A stretch of 64,000 nucleotides of DNA, from the NCBI RefSeq assembly GCF_016887565.1, contig NZ_CP069396.1, positions 6,492,001 through 6,556,000 on the forward strand, read 5' to 3'. Positions 41,038 through 49,051 of the stretch are shown here, in pieces; within the stretch, counting starts at the first letter, position 1, and each line of letters opens with the position of its first letter. The notes under the pieces are model-generated. The model was not told the origin of the DNA and did not search any database. It saw nothing but the letters and a program-made list of their open reading frames with translations. The DNA comes from Archangium violaceum (lineage in GTDB: Bacteria > Myxococcota > Myxococcia > Myxococcales > Myxococcaceae). A program made the position numbers and the translations under genes.

Positions 41038-42308
41038 GCCAGAAGGTCAGTGGCGTCAAGGGCATGAATGACCTCCTCCCCGGCGACGTGGAGGTGTGGC
41101 AGCACGTGGAGCGTACCGCCCGGGACATCTTCTCGCGCTTCGGCTACGGCGAGGTGCGCACGCCCATCGTCGAGGACACCGCGCTCTTCGTGCGCAGCGT
41201 GGGCGAGGAGACCGACATCGTCGGCAAGGAGATGTACACCTTCGATGACAAGGGCGGTCGCAGCCTGTCCCTGCGTCCCGAGGGCACCGCTCCCGCGGCG
41301 CGCGCGTACATCGAGCACTCGGTGGGGAACCAGGAGCCGCTCACGCGCTGGTTCTACATGGGCCCCATGTTCCGCTACGAGCGGATGAAGACGGGCCGCT
41401 ACCGGCAGTTCCACCAGATCGGCGCCGAGGCGTACGGCTCGAAGGAGCCCGCCCAGGACGTCGAGGTGATGGACATGGTGGTGCAGCTCTTGCGGCAGCT
41501 GGGGCTCTCCGACGTGTCGCTCAACATCAACTCGCTGGGCGATGACGCGTGCCGGCCCGTGTACCAGGCCAGGCTCGTGGAGCACCTGCGCGGGCACGCC
41601 AGCGAGCTGTGCGCCGATTGCCAGAAGCGGCTGGAGCGCAACCCGCTCCGGGTGCTCGACTGCAAGAACGAGCGCTGCCAGCAGATCGCCGGCGCCGCGC
41701 CCAACATCCTCGAGTCACTGTGCGAGCCGTGCCGCGCGCACTTCGACGAGGTGAAGCGCAAGCTGGACGCGCTGGAGATCAAGTACGTGGTCAACCCGCG
41801 CATCATGCGCGGCCTGGACTACTACACGCGCACCACCTTCGAGTTCATCGCCGCGCACCCGGTGCTGGGCACCGCCAGCACCGTGGGCGGAGGCGGCCGC
41901 TACGACAAGCTGGTCAAGAGCCTCGGTGGGCCGGACGTGCCCGCGGTGGGCTTCGGCCTGGGGTTGGACCGGCTCTGCCTGCTGCTCAAGGAGAGCGGCC
42001 AGCACTTCGGCCGGCCGACGGATCTCTTCATCGCGGTGGCGGACGAGGGCTCGGCGGACGTGGCCTTCACCCTGGCCAGCCGGCTGCGCCGCGAGGGCCT
42101 TCGCGTGGAGTTCGACACGCGCGGCGGCAGCCTCAAGAGCCAGATGAAGCGCGCCGACAAGGTGGGGGCCATCTTCGCCCTGGTGATCGGCGAGGCCGAG
42201 CGTCAGAGCGGTCAGGCTCAGCTCAAGCCCATGGCCGGGGGTGAGCCCATGCCCGTGCGGCTCGACGAGCTGGCCAACACCCTGCGCACCCGGCTCACCC
42301 CCGCCTGA
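41034..42308 (+). CDS. hisS: Histidyl-tRNA synthetase
   Basis: 424 residues. It charges tRNA-His. Class II motif 2 (FRYERMKTGRYRQFHQIGAEAYG) and motif 3 (AVGFGLGLDRL), plus the histidine-specific HisA-type segment (GGGGRYDKLV), are present. The C-terminal anticodon-binding domain begins near DLFIAVADEGSADVAF. GTG 41034 overlaps the psd stop by GTGA. A hairpin at 42355-42386 about 47 bp after the stop probably ends the transcript. Confidence 0.97.
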   Translation: MSQKVSGVKGMNDLLPGDVEVWQHVERTARDIFSRFGYGEVRTPIVEDTALFVRSVGEETDIVGKEMYTFDDKGGRSLSLRPEGTAPAARAYIEHSVGNQEPLTRWFYMGPMFRYERMKTGRYRQFHQIGAEAYGSKEPAQDVEVMDMVVQLLRQLGLSDVSLNINSLGDDACRPVYQARLVEHLRGHASELCADCQKRLERNPLRVLDCKNERCQQIAGAAPNILESLCEPCRAHFDEVKRKLDALEIKYVVNPRIMRGLDYYTRTTFEFIAAHPVLGTASTVGGGGRYDKLVKSLGGPDVPAVGFGLGLDRLCLLLKESGQHFGRPTDLFIAVADEGSADVAFTLASRLRREGLRVEFDTRGGSLKSQMKRADKVGAIFALVIGEAERQSGQAQLKPMAGGEPMPVRLDELANTLRTRLTPA

Positions 42309-42354
42309 GGGGAGCGAGCAGGCGGCGACGGGAACGCGTCTGGCCGGAAAGAGC

Positions 42355-42386
42355 CGGAAAACCCTTGAGAATCCAGGGGTTTTCCG
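42355..42386 (+). terminator. Hairpin terminator candidate after hisS
   Basis: CGGAAAACCC (42355-42364) pairs with GGGTTTTCCG (42377-42386) across a 12-nt loop, giving a 10-bp stem. There is no T-tract, but the position fits a transcript end between hisS and the next operon. Confidence 0.55.
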
Positions 42387-42397
42387 CGCCCCCCGGT

Positions 42398-42427
42398 TTG
42401 GTGTGGGTGTTTCCGTGACGTTACAAT
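42398..42427 (+). promoter_or_regulatory. Promoter candidate of the six-gene peptide cassette, nearly leaderless
   Basis: TACAAT (42422-42427) is a good -10 and TTGGTG (42398-42403) a fair -35 with an 18-bp spacer. A transcript would begin near 42433, only about seven bases before ATG 42440. No Shine-Dalgarno fits in between, so the first gene may be translated from an almost leaderless mRNA. Confidence 0.4.
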
Positions 42428-42439
42428 TCCGTCCCAGTC

Positions 42440-42847
42440 ATGCCGCCAGACTGGACGCACGGACGTCGAGCCGAGGGCCTGTGCTGGATTCCCATAAAGG
42501 GAGACAGCATGTGGCCCTCGTTGCGTTCGGGGGACGTGGCGGGCGTGGAGCCGCTGGCGGAGGCACCCCGGCCGGGTGAGGTCGTGCTCGCGCGTTTCGC
42601 GCACGCCCTGGTGGTGCACCGCGTGCGCCGGTGTGACGGCGAGACGTGCGTGCTGCTCGGGGACAACGTGCTGGCGGAGGATCCGCCGCTGCCGCGCGCG
42701 CGAGTGCTGGGGCGGGTGAGCCTGGTGCGCCGCGGTGACGAGGTGCTCGCGCCGGGCCGGTGGGACCGGGGGCCGTTGCGCCGGGGCCGCTGGCGGCTGG
42801 TGGTGAAGCGCTGGCTGGCGGCACTGCTCGGACGGAGGCGCGCATGA
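42440..42847 (+). CDS. S24/S26 (signal-peptidase-like) peptidase with Ser-His dyad, no membrane anchor
   Basis: 135 residues. The nucleophile motif KGDSMWPSLRSGDVAGV contains S23. The later VVHRVRR motif has His (H60) where bacterial signal peptidase I has Lys, as in the SipW/Sec11 branch, and the closing GDN motif (LLGDNVLAEDPPLPR) is intact. No transmembrane helix is present; the C-terminus is basic and amphipathic (RWRLVVKRWLAALLGRRR). It heads a six-gene cassette and overlaps the PqqD-like gene by ATGA. In that setting it could trim the leader of the peptide encoded at 46692 (inference). No Shine-Dalgarno precedes ATG 42440. Confidence 0.82.
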   Translation: MPPDWTHGRRAEGLCWIPIKGDSMWPSLRSGDVAGVEPLAEAPRPGEVVLARFAHALVVHRVRRCDGETCVLLGDNVLAEDPPLPRARVLGRVSLVRRGDEVLAPGRWDRGPLRRGRWRLVVKRWLAALLGRRRA

Positions 42848-43134
42848 GCTTCCGCGCGGACGGCATTCCCCGCAGGCGCGAGGGCGCGGACGGCCAGCGC
42901 TTCGGCGAGGACTTCGTGGTGATGGACCCGGAGGGGCGGACGCTGCGGGGCCTCAACGAGACCGCGGCGCGCGTCTGGGAGCTGAGCGACGGGAGTCGAA
43001 CCGCGCGGGACATCGCCGGCGTGGTGGCGCACGAGTACGGCGTGGAGGTGGAGCGGGTGCTCGGGGACTGCCTGCGCTTCCTCGAGTGGCTCGCGGGACG
43101 TGGGCTGTTGGACGCGGAGGAGGTGCTTCGATGA
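42844..43134 (+). CDS. PqqD-like protein (RiPP recognition element)
   Basis: 96 residues. PqqD folds (a three-helix, three-strand winged-helix-like unit) hold the leader of ribosomal peptides for modifying enzymes. The family pattern is clear: FVVMDPEGRTLRGLNETAARVWELSDGSRTARDIAGVVAHEYGVEVERVLGDCLRFLEWLAGRGLL. The gene overlaps its neighbours on both sides by ATGA, placing it firmly in the cassette. Paired with an HPr-kinase-like gene (46894), it recalls the kinase/PqqD sets that I know from unassigned systems. No radical-SAM gene accompanies it here. A partner for the 63-residue peptide is the natural guess. Confidence 0.85.
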   Translation: MSFRADGIPRRREGADGQRFGEDFVVMDPEGRTLRGLNETAARVWELSDGSRTARDIAGVVAHEYGVEVERVLGDCLRFLEWLAGRGLLDAEEVLR

Positions 43135-43607
43135 GAGCGCTCGCGGTGGTGTCGGTGGCCTTGTGGCTGGCGGCCTGCGACGAAGGCGTTTCGGAGCCGC
43201 CGGGCTCGGGGCCCGTGGTGCCCGCCGAGGTGTCGTGGAATGGAATCACCCCGCCGGTGCGGTCCACGCCGCCGCTGCCTCCGCGGGTGGGCACGGCGGA
43301 CGTCACCTACGTGCCGGCGGGGGCGCGCGGCCTGTCCGAGGTGACCTCGGTCGAGGTGCGGCTGCGCGTGGGAGGCATCGTCGGCTCGGCGTCGGTGGAC
43401 GTGGAGCTCCTCGCCCCCGGGCCCTCGGCGTACGAGAGGCGCACCCGGACGGTGGTGGCGATCCCGACCGAGGAGCGCGAGCTCGTCTTCAGCCTGCCGG
43501 TGGCGGGGACGAACATTCCCATCCACGGACTGGGTGGTACCTGGGAGGCGCGCTTCTTCATCGACGGCGCGCCCCTGACCACCACTTTCTTCACCCTGGA
43601 GCGTTGA
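43131..43607 (+). CDS. Small lipoprotein of the peptide cassette
   Basis: 158 residues. The signal VVSVALWLAAC has its lipobox Cys at ~16. The mature protein is beta-rich with an N-terminal Pro/Gly linker (EPPGSGPVVPAEVSWNGITPPVR) and looks like a single Ig-like domain (VRLRVGGIVGSASVDVELLAPG, FSLPVAGTNIPIHGLGGTWEARFFIDG). ATG 43131 overlaps the PqqD-like stop. The large secreted protein gene begins 8 bp later, so the two envelope proteins may form a complex. I do not recognise the family. Confidence 0.72.
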   Translation: MRALAVVSVALWLAACDEGVSEPPGSGPVVPAEVSWNGITPPVRSTPPLPPRVGTADVTYVPAGARGLSEVTSVEVRLRVGGIVGSASVDVELLAPGPSAYERRTRTVVAIPTEERELVFSLPVAGTNIPIHGLGGTWEARFFIDGAPLTTTFFTLER

Positions 43608-43615
43608 AGCCCGCC

Positions 43616-46600
43616 ATGAACGCACGCCCGCTCGCGCTCCTGCTGCTCCTGCTGCCCGCCACCGCGCTGGCCCAGAACGCGTGGACCGTCACGCCCGTCG
43701 ACGGCACCGCGGTGATGGGGGAGATCTCCTCGCTCGTCTTCGAGGTGCGCAACGCCTCCACCAGCACCCGCCCTCTCAACGAGATCAGCCTCGCGGTCGA
43801 CGGTGCCGCCTATGACGTCGACGGAGGCGATGCCCCGGCCGGCTGGACGGTGAGCACCATCGACCGCAAGGAGCGCCGCATCACCTATACGGCGAGCGGT
43901 TCCTGCACCCCGGGGCCGCTGGGGCTCGCGCCGGGCACCGCCGCGCGCTTCACGCTGCGGCTCGTGGGCCTCGCCGCCAACGCCGATGCCACCGATGCGT
44001 TGGTGGGCGGGAACAACCCCAACAAGTCGAGCATGGCCCGTGACTCGTGCTCCGGCACCACGTTCAACGGAGACCCGAGCACGGCGAGCTGGAAGCGCGC
44101 GGGCCTGTCCGCGTCCCTCACGGTGCTGCCGCGCACCCTCCAGCTCGGGGGCGTTGTCTCCGTGCAGCTCCAGGTGGTGAATCGCTCCCTGGCGACCCAG
44201 GGCAACATCACCCTGAGCGGCCCGGGGGTGGTGGGCGGTGCGTCCTTCAACCAGACGGTGGCCTTCTCTCCGGCCTCGCTGTCGCTCGCGCCCGGTGCCA
44301 CCGGGGCCTTCACCGGCAAGCTCCAGTCCACGGGGGAGGGGACCGCTGTCTTCCAGGCCTCGGCGGGCAACGGCACGGTGAGCACCGCGACGACCTCCTC
44401 GCTCCAGGTGATCGTCAGCAGCTTTCCGGCGCTCCTCGAGGTCCTGCCCTCCAGCATCGCCCCGGGCGACACGGTGACGGTGCGGCTCGTGGTGTCCAAC
44501 CCGTCCACGAGCACCTACCGGAACGTCGTCCCCAGCGCGCCCACCTTCACGGGGACGGCGGTGCCCTCCCTGCTGAGCAGCCCCATGCCCGCGAGCGCCG
44601 CGTCGCTCGGACCGGGCTCGTCCGTCTCCTTCCTCTGGAAGTACCAGATGAACGGGCCCATTGGCTCCACATTCCAGTTCGGCGGCCAGGCGGACGCCAC
44701 GCGCGACGGCGCGCCCATCTCCACGGGCACGGCACTCTCCGCTCAGGGCCGCATCGTGGAGCACCGACTCTCCATCGCTCCGTCCTCCGTCATCTCCGGG
44801 GCGAGGAACCGGACGCTCCAGTACACGATCTACAACGGCGGCACGGTGGAGATCCGGAGCGTGAGGCTGCTCACGCCGGACGCGACCTTCTTCACCGTCT
44901 CCCCGTCCGCGCCCTTCGCCAGCGACACCAGCGGTTGGACCCAGTCCGCCACCAACAAGGGCTACACGTGGACGGCCCTCTCCGGGCAGCCCGGCATCAC
45001 TCCGGGCACGCAGAAGACCTTCTCGATCGACTACGCGTCCTTCGGCACCGTCTCCAGCGACACGGCCCTCACCCACCAGTTGGAGCTGACCCAGGTGAGC
45101 GGCTCCACCTCCAACACCCTGCGCGTGGACGCGCCGGTCTCGCTCTTCGTCAACCGGATGATGCCCGAGGTCGACTCGCTGGTGGCGCTCGCCGGACCTG
45201 GCCGCAACACGCTGCTGTGGACCAACCCGTCCGAGCATGACGGGGTGCTCGTGCTGCGCGCCGAGGGCCTCGCCCCCAACACCGCCCCCGAGCCCGGCCG
45301 CCGGTACGCGGTGGGGGAGACGCTCGGCAACGCCACGGTGGTGTACTCGGACGAGCTGAGCGTGGCCTCCACCTACGCGGATACCGGCGTCACCGACGGC
45401 ACCGTGTACTTCTACCGCGTCTACAACCATGACCCGCTGTACCGGTACTCGCCCGGCAACGCGCCGCAGTCGCTCGGGCTGAAGTCCGTCCCCACCAGCC
45501 GTGGAACCGGTCAGCCCCTGTGGTGCTACAGCGTGGGCTTCTCCACCCTGCAGCAGCCCATCACCGAGCTGGGCGTGGGCATCTTCACCGCCAACACCTC
45601 GGGCAGCGTGACGGCCAACCTGACGAACACCTCCACGCCCGTGGCCGATGGCTCCGAGCGCTGGCGTCCGGTGCGGCTCCAGGGCTCCGTGCAGAGCCGC
45701 TTCCCCATCGTCCCGCTCTACAACCGGCCCGGGCAGTACATCCTCACCGGAGACCAGGCGGGCTTCACCTACGCCATCCGCACCGAGACCGGCGAGCTCC
45801 TCTGGCGGAGCACCTCCTCGCTCGGCACCATCCAGTCCTTCCCGGTGGTGCAGCTCTTCAACACCGGCAGCACCAATCAGGCCTACAAGGATGCCTTCCC
45901 CGGGAAGGATCTCGCCTTCTTCGCCACCCGGCTGAGCACTGGCACCACCAACCAGGTGGTGGCGCTCGAGGCCGCCACCGGCGCCCCCGTGTGGACGTAC
46001 TCCCCGGGCGATCTCGGCATGGTGAGCGGGGGCATGCTGATCGATTACACGACCAACCGTCTGTACATGGGCGCTCGCTCCAACGGGGGCTCGCTGGCCT
46101 CGCTGCGCGTGCTCGACAGCCTCACGGGGACGGAGCTGGCCCGGCTGTCCCTCGGGGACATCGACTTCGGCATCATCCGGTATGGCACGAACCTGGCGCT
46201 CGTGACGAACAGCGACGGCAAGGTGTACGGCATCGACATGACGGCGATGACGGTCGCCTGGAGCGCGTCGGTGGCCTCCCGGCCGTCGGCCTCGGTGCCC
46301 GCGTTCTCCCAGTACGCCCGGCCGGTGGGTGGCGGCTTCGTCGTGAGCATCCTCGGCGCCACCGACGCGCTGGGCCGCGTGGAGCGCTGGAGCGTCACCA
46401 CCGACGCCACGGGCGCCACCTCGGTGACCCGGGTCTGGTCCACGCCCATCCCGAGCCCGTCCGGCACCTTCTCGTTCACGAGCGGAGGCGTGCAGCGCCT
46501 CTACGTCGGAGGCAAGGACGAGAAGGTGCACGAGCTGGACTACACCACCGGCGTGGACGGCAAGCAGGTCTCCCTGCCCGGTGCGCTGGCCGTCGGCACG

Positions 46601-46684
46601 CCCACGGTGGACAGCACCGTGTCGCGCCTCCACGTGGGCACACAGGACGGCCGCATCTGCGCCTTCCCGGTGCCGTTCCCCTGA
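43616..46684 (+). CDS. Large secreted protein: repeated Ig-like domains plus PQQ-like beta-propeller
   Basis: 1022 residues with a signal peptide (RPLALLLLLLPATALAQ). The N-terminal ~500 residues are a string of Ig/CARDB-like beta domains rich in Ser and Thr (SFPALLEVLPSSIAPGDTVTVRLVVSNPSTSTYRNV and similar). The second half (~620-1022) has short repeats such as TGDQAGFTYAIRTETGELLWRS, VVALEAATGAPVWTYSPGD, and SDGKVYGIDMTAMTVAWSAS. These match the tryptophan-docking repeats of quinoprotein (PQQ-like) propellers. Whether a cofactor is bound cannot be told. ATG 43616 is 8 bp after the lipoprotein stop, and the peptide gene follows 7 bp later. It could be the surface receptor, carrier or target of the cassette's product. 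Confidence 0.8.
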   Translation: MNARPLALLLLLLPATALAQNAWTVTPVDGTAVMGEISSLVFEVRNASTSTRPLNEISLAVDGAAYDVDGGDAPAGWTVSTIDRKERRITYTASGSCTPGPLGLAPGTAARFTLRLVGLAANADATDALVGGNNPNKSSMARDSCSGTTFNGDPSTASWKRAGLSASLTVLPRTLQLGGVVSVQLQVVNRSLATQGNITLSGPGVVGGASFNQTVAFSPASLSLAPGATGAFTGKLQSTGEGTAVFQASAGNGTVSTATTSSLQVIVSSFPALLEVLPSSIAPGDTVTVRLVVSNPSTSTYRNVVPSAPTFTGTAVPSLLSSPMPASAASLGPGSSVSFLWKYQMNGPIGSTFQFGGQADATRDGAPISTGTALSAQGRIVEHRLSIAPSSVISGARNRTLQYTIYNGGTVEIRSVRLLTPDATFFTVSPSAPFASDTSGWTQSATNKGYTWTALSGQPGITPGTQKTFSIDYASFGTVSSDTALTHQLELTQVSGSTSNTLRVDAPVSLFVNRMMPEVDSLVALAGPGRNTLLWTNPSEHDGVLVLRAEGLAPNTAPEPGRRYAVGETLGNATVVYSDELSVASTYADTGVTDGTVYFYRVYNHDPLYRYSPGNAPQSLGLKSVPTSRGTGQPLWCYSVGFSTLQQPITELGVGIFTANTSGSVTANLTNTSTPVADGSERWRPVRLQGSVQSRFPIVPLYNRPGQYILTGDQAGFTYAIRTETGELLWRSTSSLGTIQSFPVVQLFNTGSTNQAYKDAFPGKDLAFFATRLSTGTTNQVVALEAATGAPVWTYSPGDLGMVSGGMLIDYTTNRLYMGARSNGGSLASLRVLDSLTGTELARLSLGDIDFGIIRYGTNLALVTNSDGKVYGIDMTAMTVAWSASVASRPSASVPAFSQYARPVGGGFVVSILGATDALGRVERWSVTTDATGATSVTRVWSTPIPSPSGTFSFTSGGVQRLYVGGKDEKVHELDYTTGVDGKQVSLPGALAVGTPTVDSTVSRLHVGTQDGRICAFPVPFP

Positions 46685-46691
46685 GCCCTCG

Positions 46692-46883
46692 ATGACGCGC
46701 GATCGCACCCCCACGCCTGAAGGAACCCCGCCCGCGTTGGCCTCGTCCGAGCCGGTGCCGGCCGTGCGTGCGCGCGTCTATGAGCCGCCCGCGGTGCTCT
46801 GGGAGCAGCCCTTCGTCGCGCTCGCGCAGGTGTCCAACAAGGACTACGCCTGTGAGCCGGGTGCGTGCGAGGACGTCCCGTGA
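46692..46883 (+). CDS. Candidate ribosomal peptide precursor (63 residues)
   Basis: A Pro/Glu-rich N-terminal leader is followed by YEPPAVLWEQPF (30-41), reminiscent of the Y-x2-P aromatic patches that RRE proteins bind. The short C-terminal segment VSNKDYACEPGACEDVP has two Cys (54, 59) suited for cyclisation, oxidation or thioether formation. It starts 7 bp after the large secreted-protein gene, and its stop overlaps the SD (GAGG) of the HPr-kinase-like gene. The length, leader/core split and PqqD partner make a modified peptide plausible. Not in any family I know. The boundary between leader and core is not defined. Confidence 0.65.
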   Translation: MTRDRTPTPEGTPPALASSEPVPAVRARVYEPPAVLWEQPFVALAQVSNKDYACEPGACEDVP

Positions 46884-46893
46884 GGTTCCTCCG

Positions 46894-47697
46894 TTGTCCG
46901 GGGTGACACTCGCGTTGGCGGGATGGACGGTGTCCGTCGAGTCGGAGGAGCCATCGCTGGAGGAGCTGCTCCTGCGGGCCTTCGCGGCGTTCCGTACCTG
47001 CGAGCCGGCTCGGGCGCACGTGCGGGTGCTGCGCCCGGAGGCTCCGAGGCCCGCGCCCGACGTGCGTTGCCTGCCCGAGCCCCGGCCGGTCTCCGGAGGT
47101 GGCCTGCGGGTGGAAGGGGAGGACTACGTCGCGGACATCGCGCCCGAGGGCCGGAGCGCCACGGTGACGGGCGAGGGCCGCTTTCCGGTGGACACGGTGT
47201 TGAAGGTGATGCTCGCGGGCGAGCTGGCGAGGCGCGGGGGCCTGTTGGTGCACGGGGTGGCGGTGGAGCACCTCGGGCGCGCGGCGCTCTGGACGGGCCC
47301 ATCCGGGGCGGGGAAGAGCACCCTGGGAGCGCTCTGGGCGGGGGCCGGAGGCACGGTGCTGACGGACGAGCTGGTGGCGGTATGGCCCGAGGCGAGGGGT
47401 TGGCGTGCGGCGGGGACGCCGTGGAACGTGGGGGTTCCCCGCGAGGCCGCGCTGTGCGTCGTGGGGACATTGGGTTGGGACACGGCCTCGCGCTGGGAGC
47501 CGGTGGGCGCCGGAGAGATTGCCCGGGTGTTGCTGCTCAACGCGCTCCTGTCCGAGGCCTCCGCCGCTGGACGTCGCCACCTGATGGGCGCGGCGAGCCG
47601 TCTGCTCGGAGGCGTGGAGACGGCCCGGCTCGTCTTCGCACGGGATGCGTCCGCGGCGGAGGTTGTGCGCGCGAGGCTGGAGGGGGCGAAGCTCTGA
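46894..47697 (+). CDS. HPr kinase-like protein (P-loop)
   Basis: 267 residues. The Walker A GPSGAGKST lies near residue 136, and the surrounding GGLLVHGVAVEHLGRAALWTGPSGAGKSTLGALWAG and VLTDELVAVWPEARGW segments match the HPr kinase/phosphorylase C-terminal fold. The N-terminal part is variable. It may phosphorylate a peptide or a protein partner rather than HPr. TTG 46894 is chosen because GAGG lies eight bases upstream (46882-46885); GTG 46903 is an alternative. The first bases sit inside the precursor's stop region, so the two are translated together. In lasso and other peptide clusters similar kinases modify the precursor, which is the reason to link it to the 63-residue peptide. Confidence 0.82.
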   Translation: MSGVTLALAGWTVSVESEEPSLEELLLRAFAAFRTCEPARAHVRVLRPEAPRPAPDVRCLPEPRPVSGGGLRVEGEDYVADIAPEGRSATVTGEGRFPVDTVLKVMLAGELARRGGLLVHGVAVEHLGRAALWTGPSGAGKSTLGALWAGAGGTVLTDELVAVWPEARGWRAAGTPWNVGVPREAALCVVGTLGWDTASRWEPVGAGEIARVLLLNALLSEASAAGRRHLMGAASRLLGGVETARLVFARDASAAEVVRARLEGAKL

Positions 47698-47710
47698 CAC
47701 CGCATTGGTT

Positions 47711-49051
47711 TCAGCCCCGGTGGCGCTCGGCCGCGCGGTAGAGCTGCGTGAGGGAAGAATCCAGGAGAGACTGGCACGACCGCATGTAGTGGTGGGCCCG
47801 GGCAAAAGGAAACCACACGCGGTTGCCGACGAGCACCTGGGCTTCCTCTAGCTTCTTGCGCGGTATCCACTGCCCTCCCAGGTTCCGCACCAGAACCTCG
47901 CCCAGGTAGCCGCCAATGGCGGGCACCGCGTGCGCGTCGATGTGCTGCCGCTCGAATATCCTCGGGAACTCCTCGTGCCAGAACTGGTAGTCCACATCCG
48001 TGAGTGACTCGGGTGTCCCCTTGAGCACGGAGGTCACCTTCGTGTGCAGCAGGGCCACGAGGCGCTCGGCGAGGTAGCCGTAATGCTCGAGGGCTCGCTC
48101 CGGGTCCTCTACGTCTGAGGGGAGGGCGGAGTCGGCGGAGCGCCATTCCTCTGGATCCGGCGGTTTGTACGAGTTGAGCTCGCCGATCTTTCGCTGGCGC
48201 TCATGAATGGCGACGCTGTCCACGACGCGAGAGAGAAGCGGGACCACGTCTGGGTGGAAGCAGGGCTCTACGGGGGCGAGCGTCGCGCTGCGCTCGCGCA
48301 AGGTACGAAGCACGGAGCCGTAGTCCAGGTCTGGCCGGAGGTGGACATGTGCCCGGGCCTGGGCAACGCGCGCTTCCTCGCGGGCGAAGTCCGCGGCGGT
48401 GGGCCACGCCACCAGGAGGACGGAGCCGTTGGCCAACCCCTCCACCCGGTGGGCCGGCGTGGACAGCATGCGCTGGCGGCCCACCGTCTCCACCAGCTTC
48501 GGGCCGAAGACGTTGAGCCAGGACACCTCATAAATCTTGTCGAACCCGTCCCTTCGCGAGGTCCTGTCATCGCGACCGAAGTCGGGAGCGCCCGACAACT
48601 GATCGTCAGCCAGACTGTGGGCCGAGGCATGGGAGACCGGGTAGTGAGAGGCCCACGCGCGCACCATCTCCACGAATGGGATACAGCGCTCGGCCTCCGT
48701 GAAGAAGGAGAGCGGCCGCACCTCGAGCAAGATGTCCAGTCTGGGAGGGGTGGTCGAGAAATAGAGCCTCAGCGTCATGCGTAGACCGGGCCACTTCGTC
48801 CGGTAGAGCCCGATGGTCGTGACGCGTTCGCCGTGCTTCTCCTCCAGCGCCTTCCAGATGGCGGCGCGGGCGTATGGACGTTGCCGCTTGCCTTCGACGA
48901 CGTCCGGCATCCACTCGCCCGCGTACTCCTCGAGCGCTTGAAACAGGGGACCGAGTTCGCTCTCCAGTGCCGCCCGCATGTCGAAGGCCCCATCGAAGGT
49001 GAGCAGGAGACTGTCCTCCGCCTTCATGTCGTGAAACTCCAGCACCTTCAT
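47711..49051 (-). CDS. Probable cytosolic immunity protein for the adjacent toxin
   Basis: 446 residues without signal peptide or transmembrane segments, not recognised with certainty. A beta-rich N-terminal half (LLLTFDGAFDMRAAL, TTIGLYRTKWPGLRMTLRLYFST) precedes a helical C-terminal half. The ATG at 49051 overlaps the toxin stop (ATGA at 49048-49051), the arrangement usual for toxin-then-immunity pairs in myxobacteria. The codon use is less GC-rich than in housekeeping genes. It faces the HPr-kinase-like gene tail to tail, with 13 bp between. Function by context only. Confidence 0.65.
   Translation of the reverse strand: MKVLEFHDMKAEDSLLLTFDGAFDMRAALESELGPLFQALEEYAGEWMPDVVEGKRQRPYARAAIWKALEEKHGERVTTIGLYRTKWPGLRMTLRLYFSTTPPRLDILLEVRPLSFFTEAERCIPFVEMVRAWASHYPVSHASAHSLADDQLSGAPDFGRDDRTSRRDGFDKIYEVSWLNVFGPKLVETVGRQRMLSTPAHRVEGLANGSVLLVAWPTAADFAREEARVAQARAHVHLRPDLDYGSVLRTLRERSATLAPVEPCFHPDVVPLLSRVVDSVAIHERQRKIGELNSYKPPDPEEWRSADSALPSDVEDPERALEHYGYLAERLVALLHTKVTSVLKGTPESLTDVDYQFWHEEFPRIFERQHIDAHAVPAIGGYLGEVLVRNLGGQWIPRKKLEEAQVLVGNRVWFPFARAHHYMRSCQSLLDSSLTQLYRAAERHRG

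Noticed and set aside
43100-43615. Upstream extension of the large secreted protein
   Set aside because: The same frame is open upstream but overlaps the lipoprotein gene; the signal peptide begins at ATG 43616.
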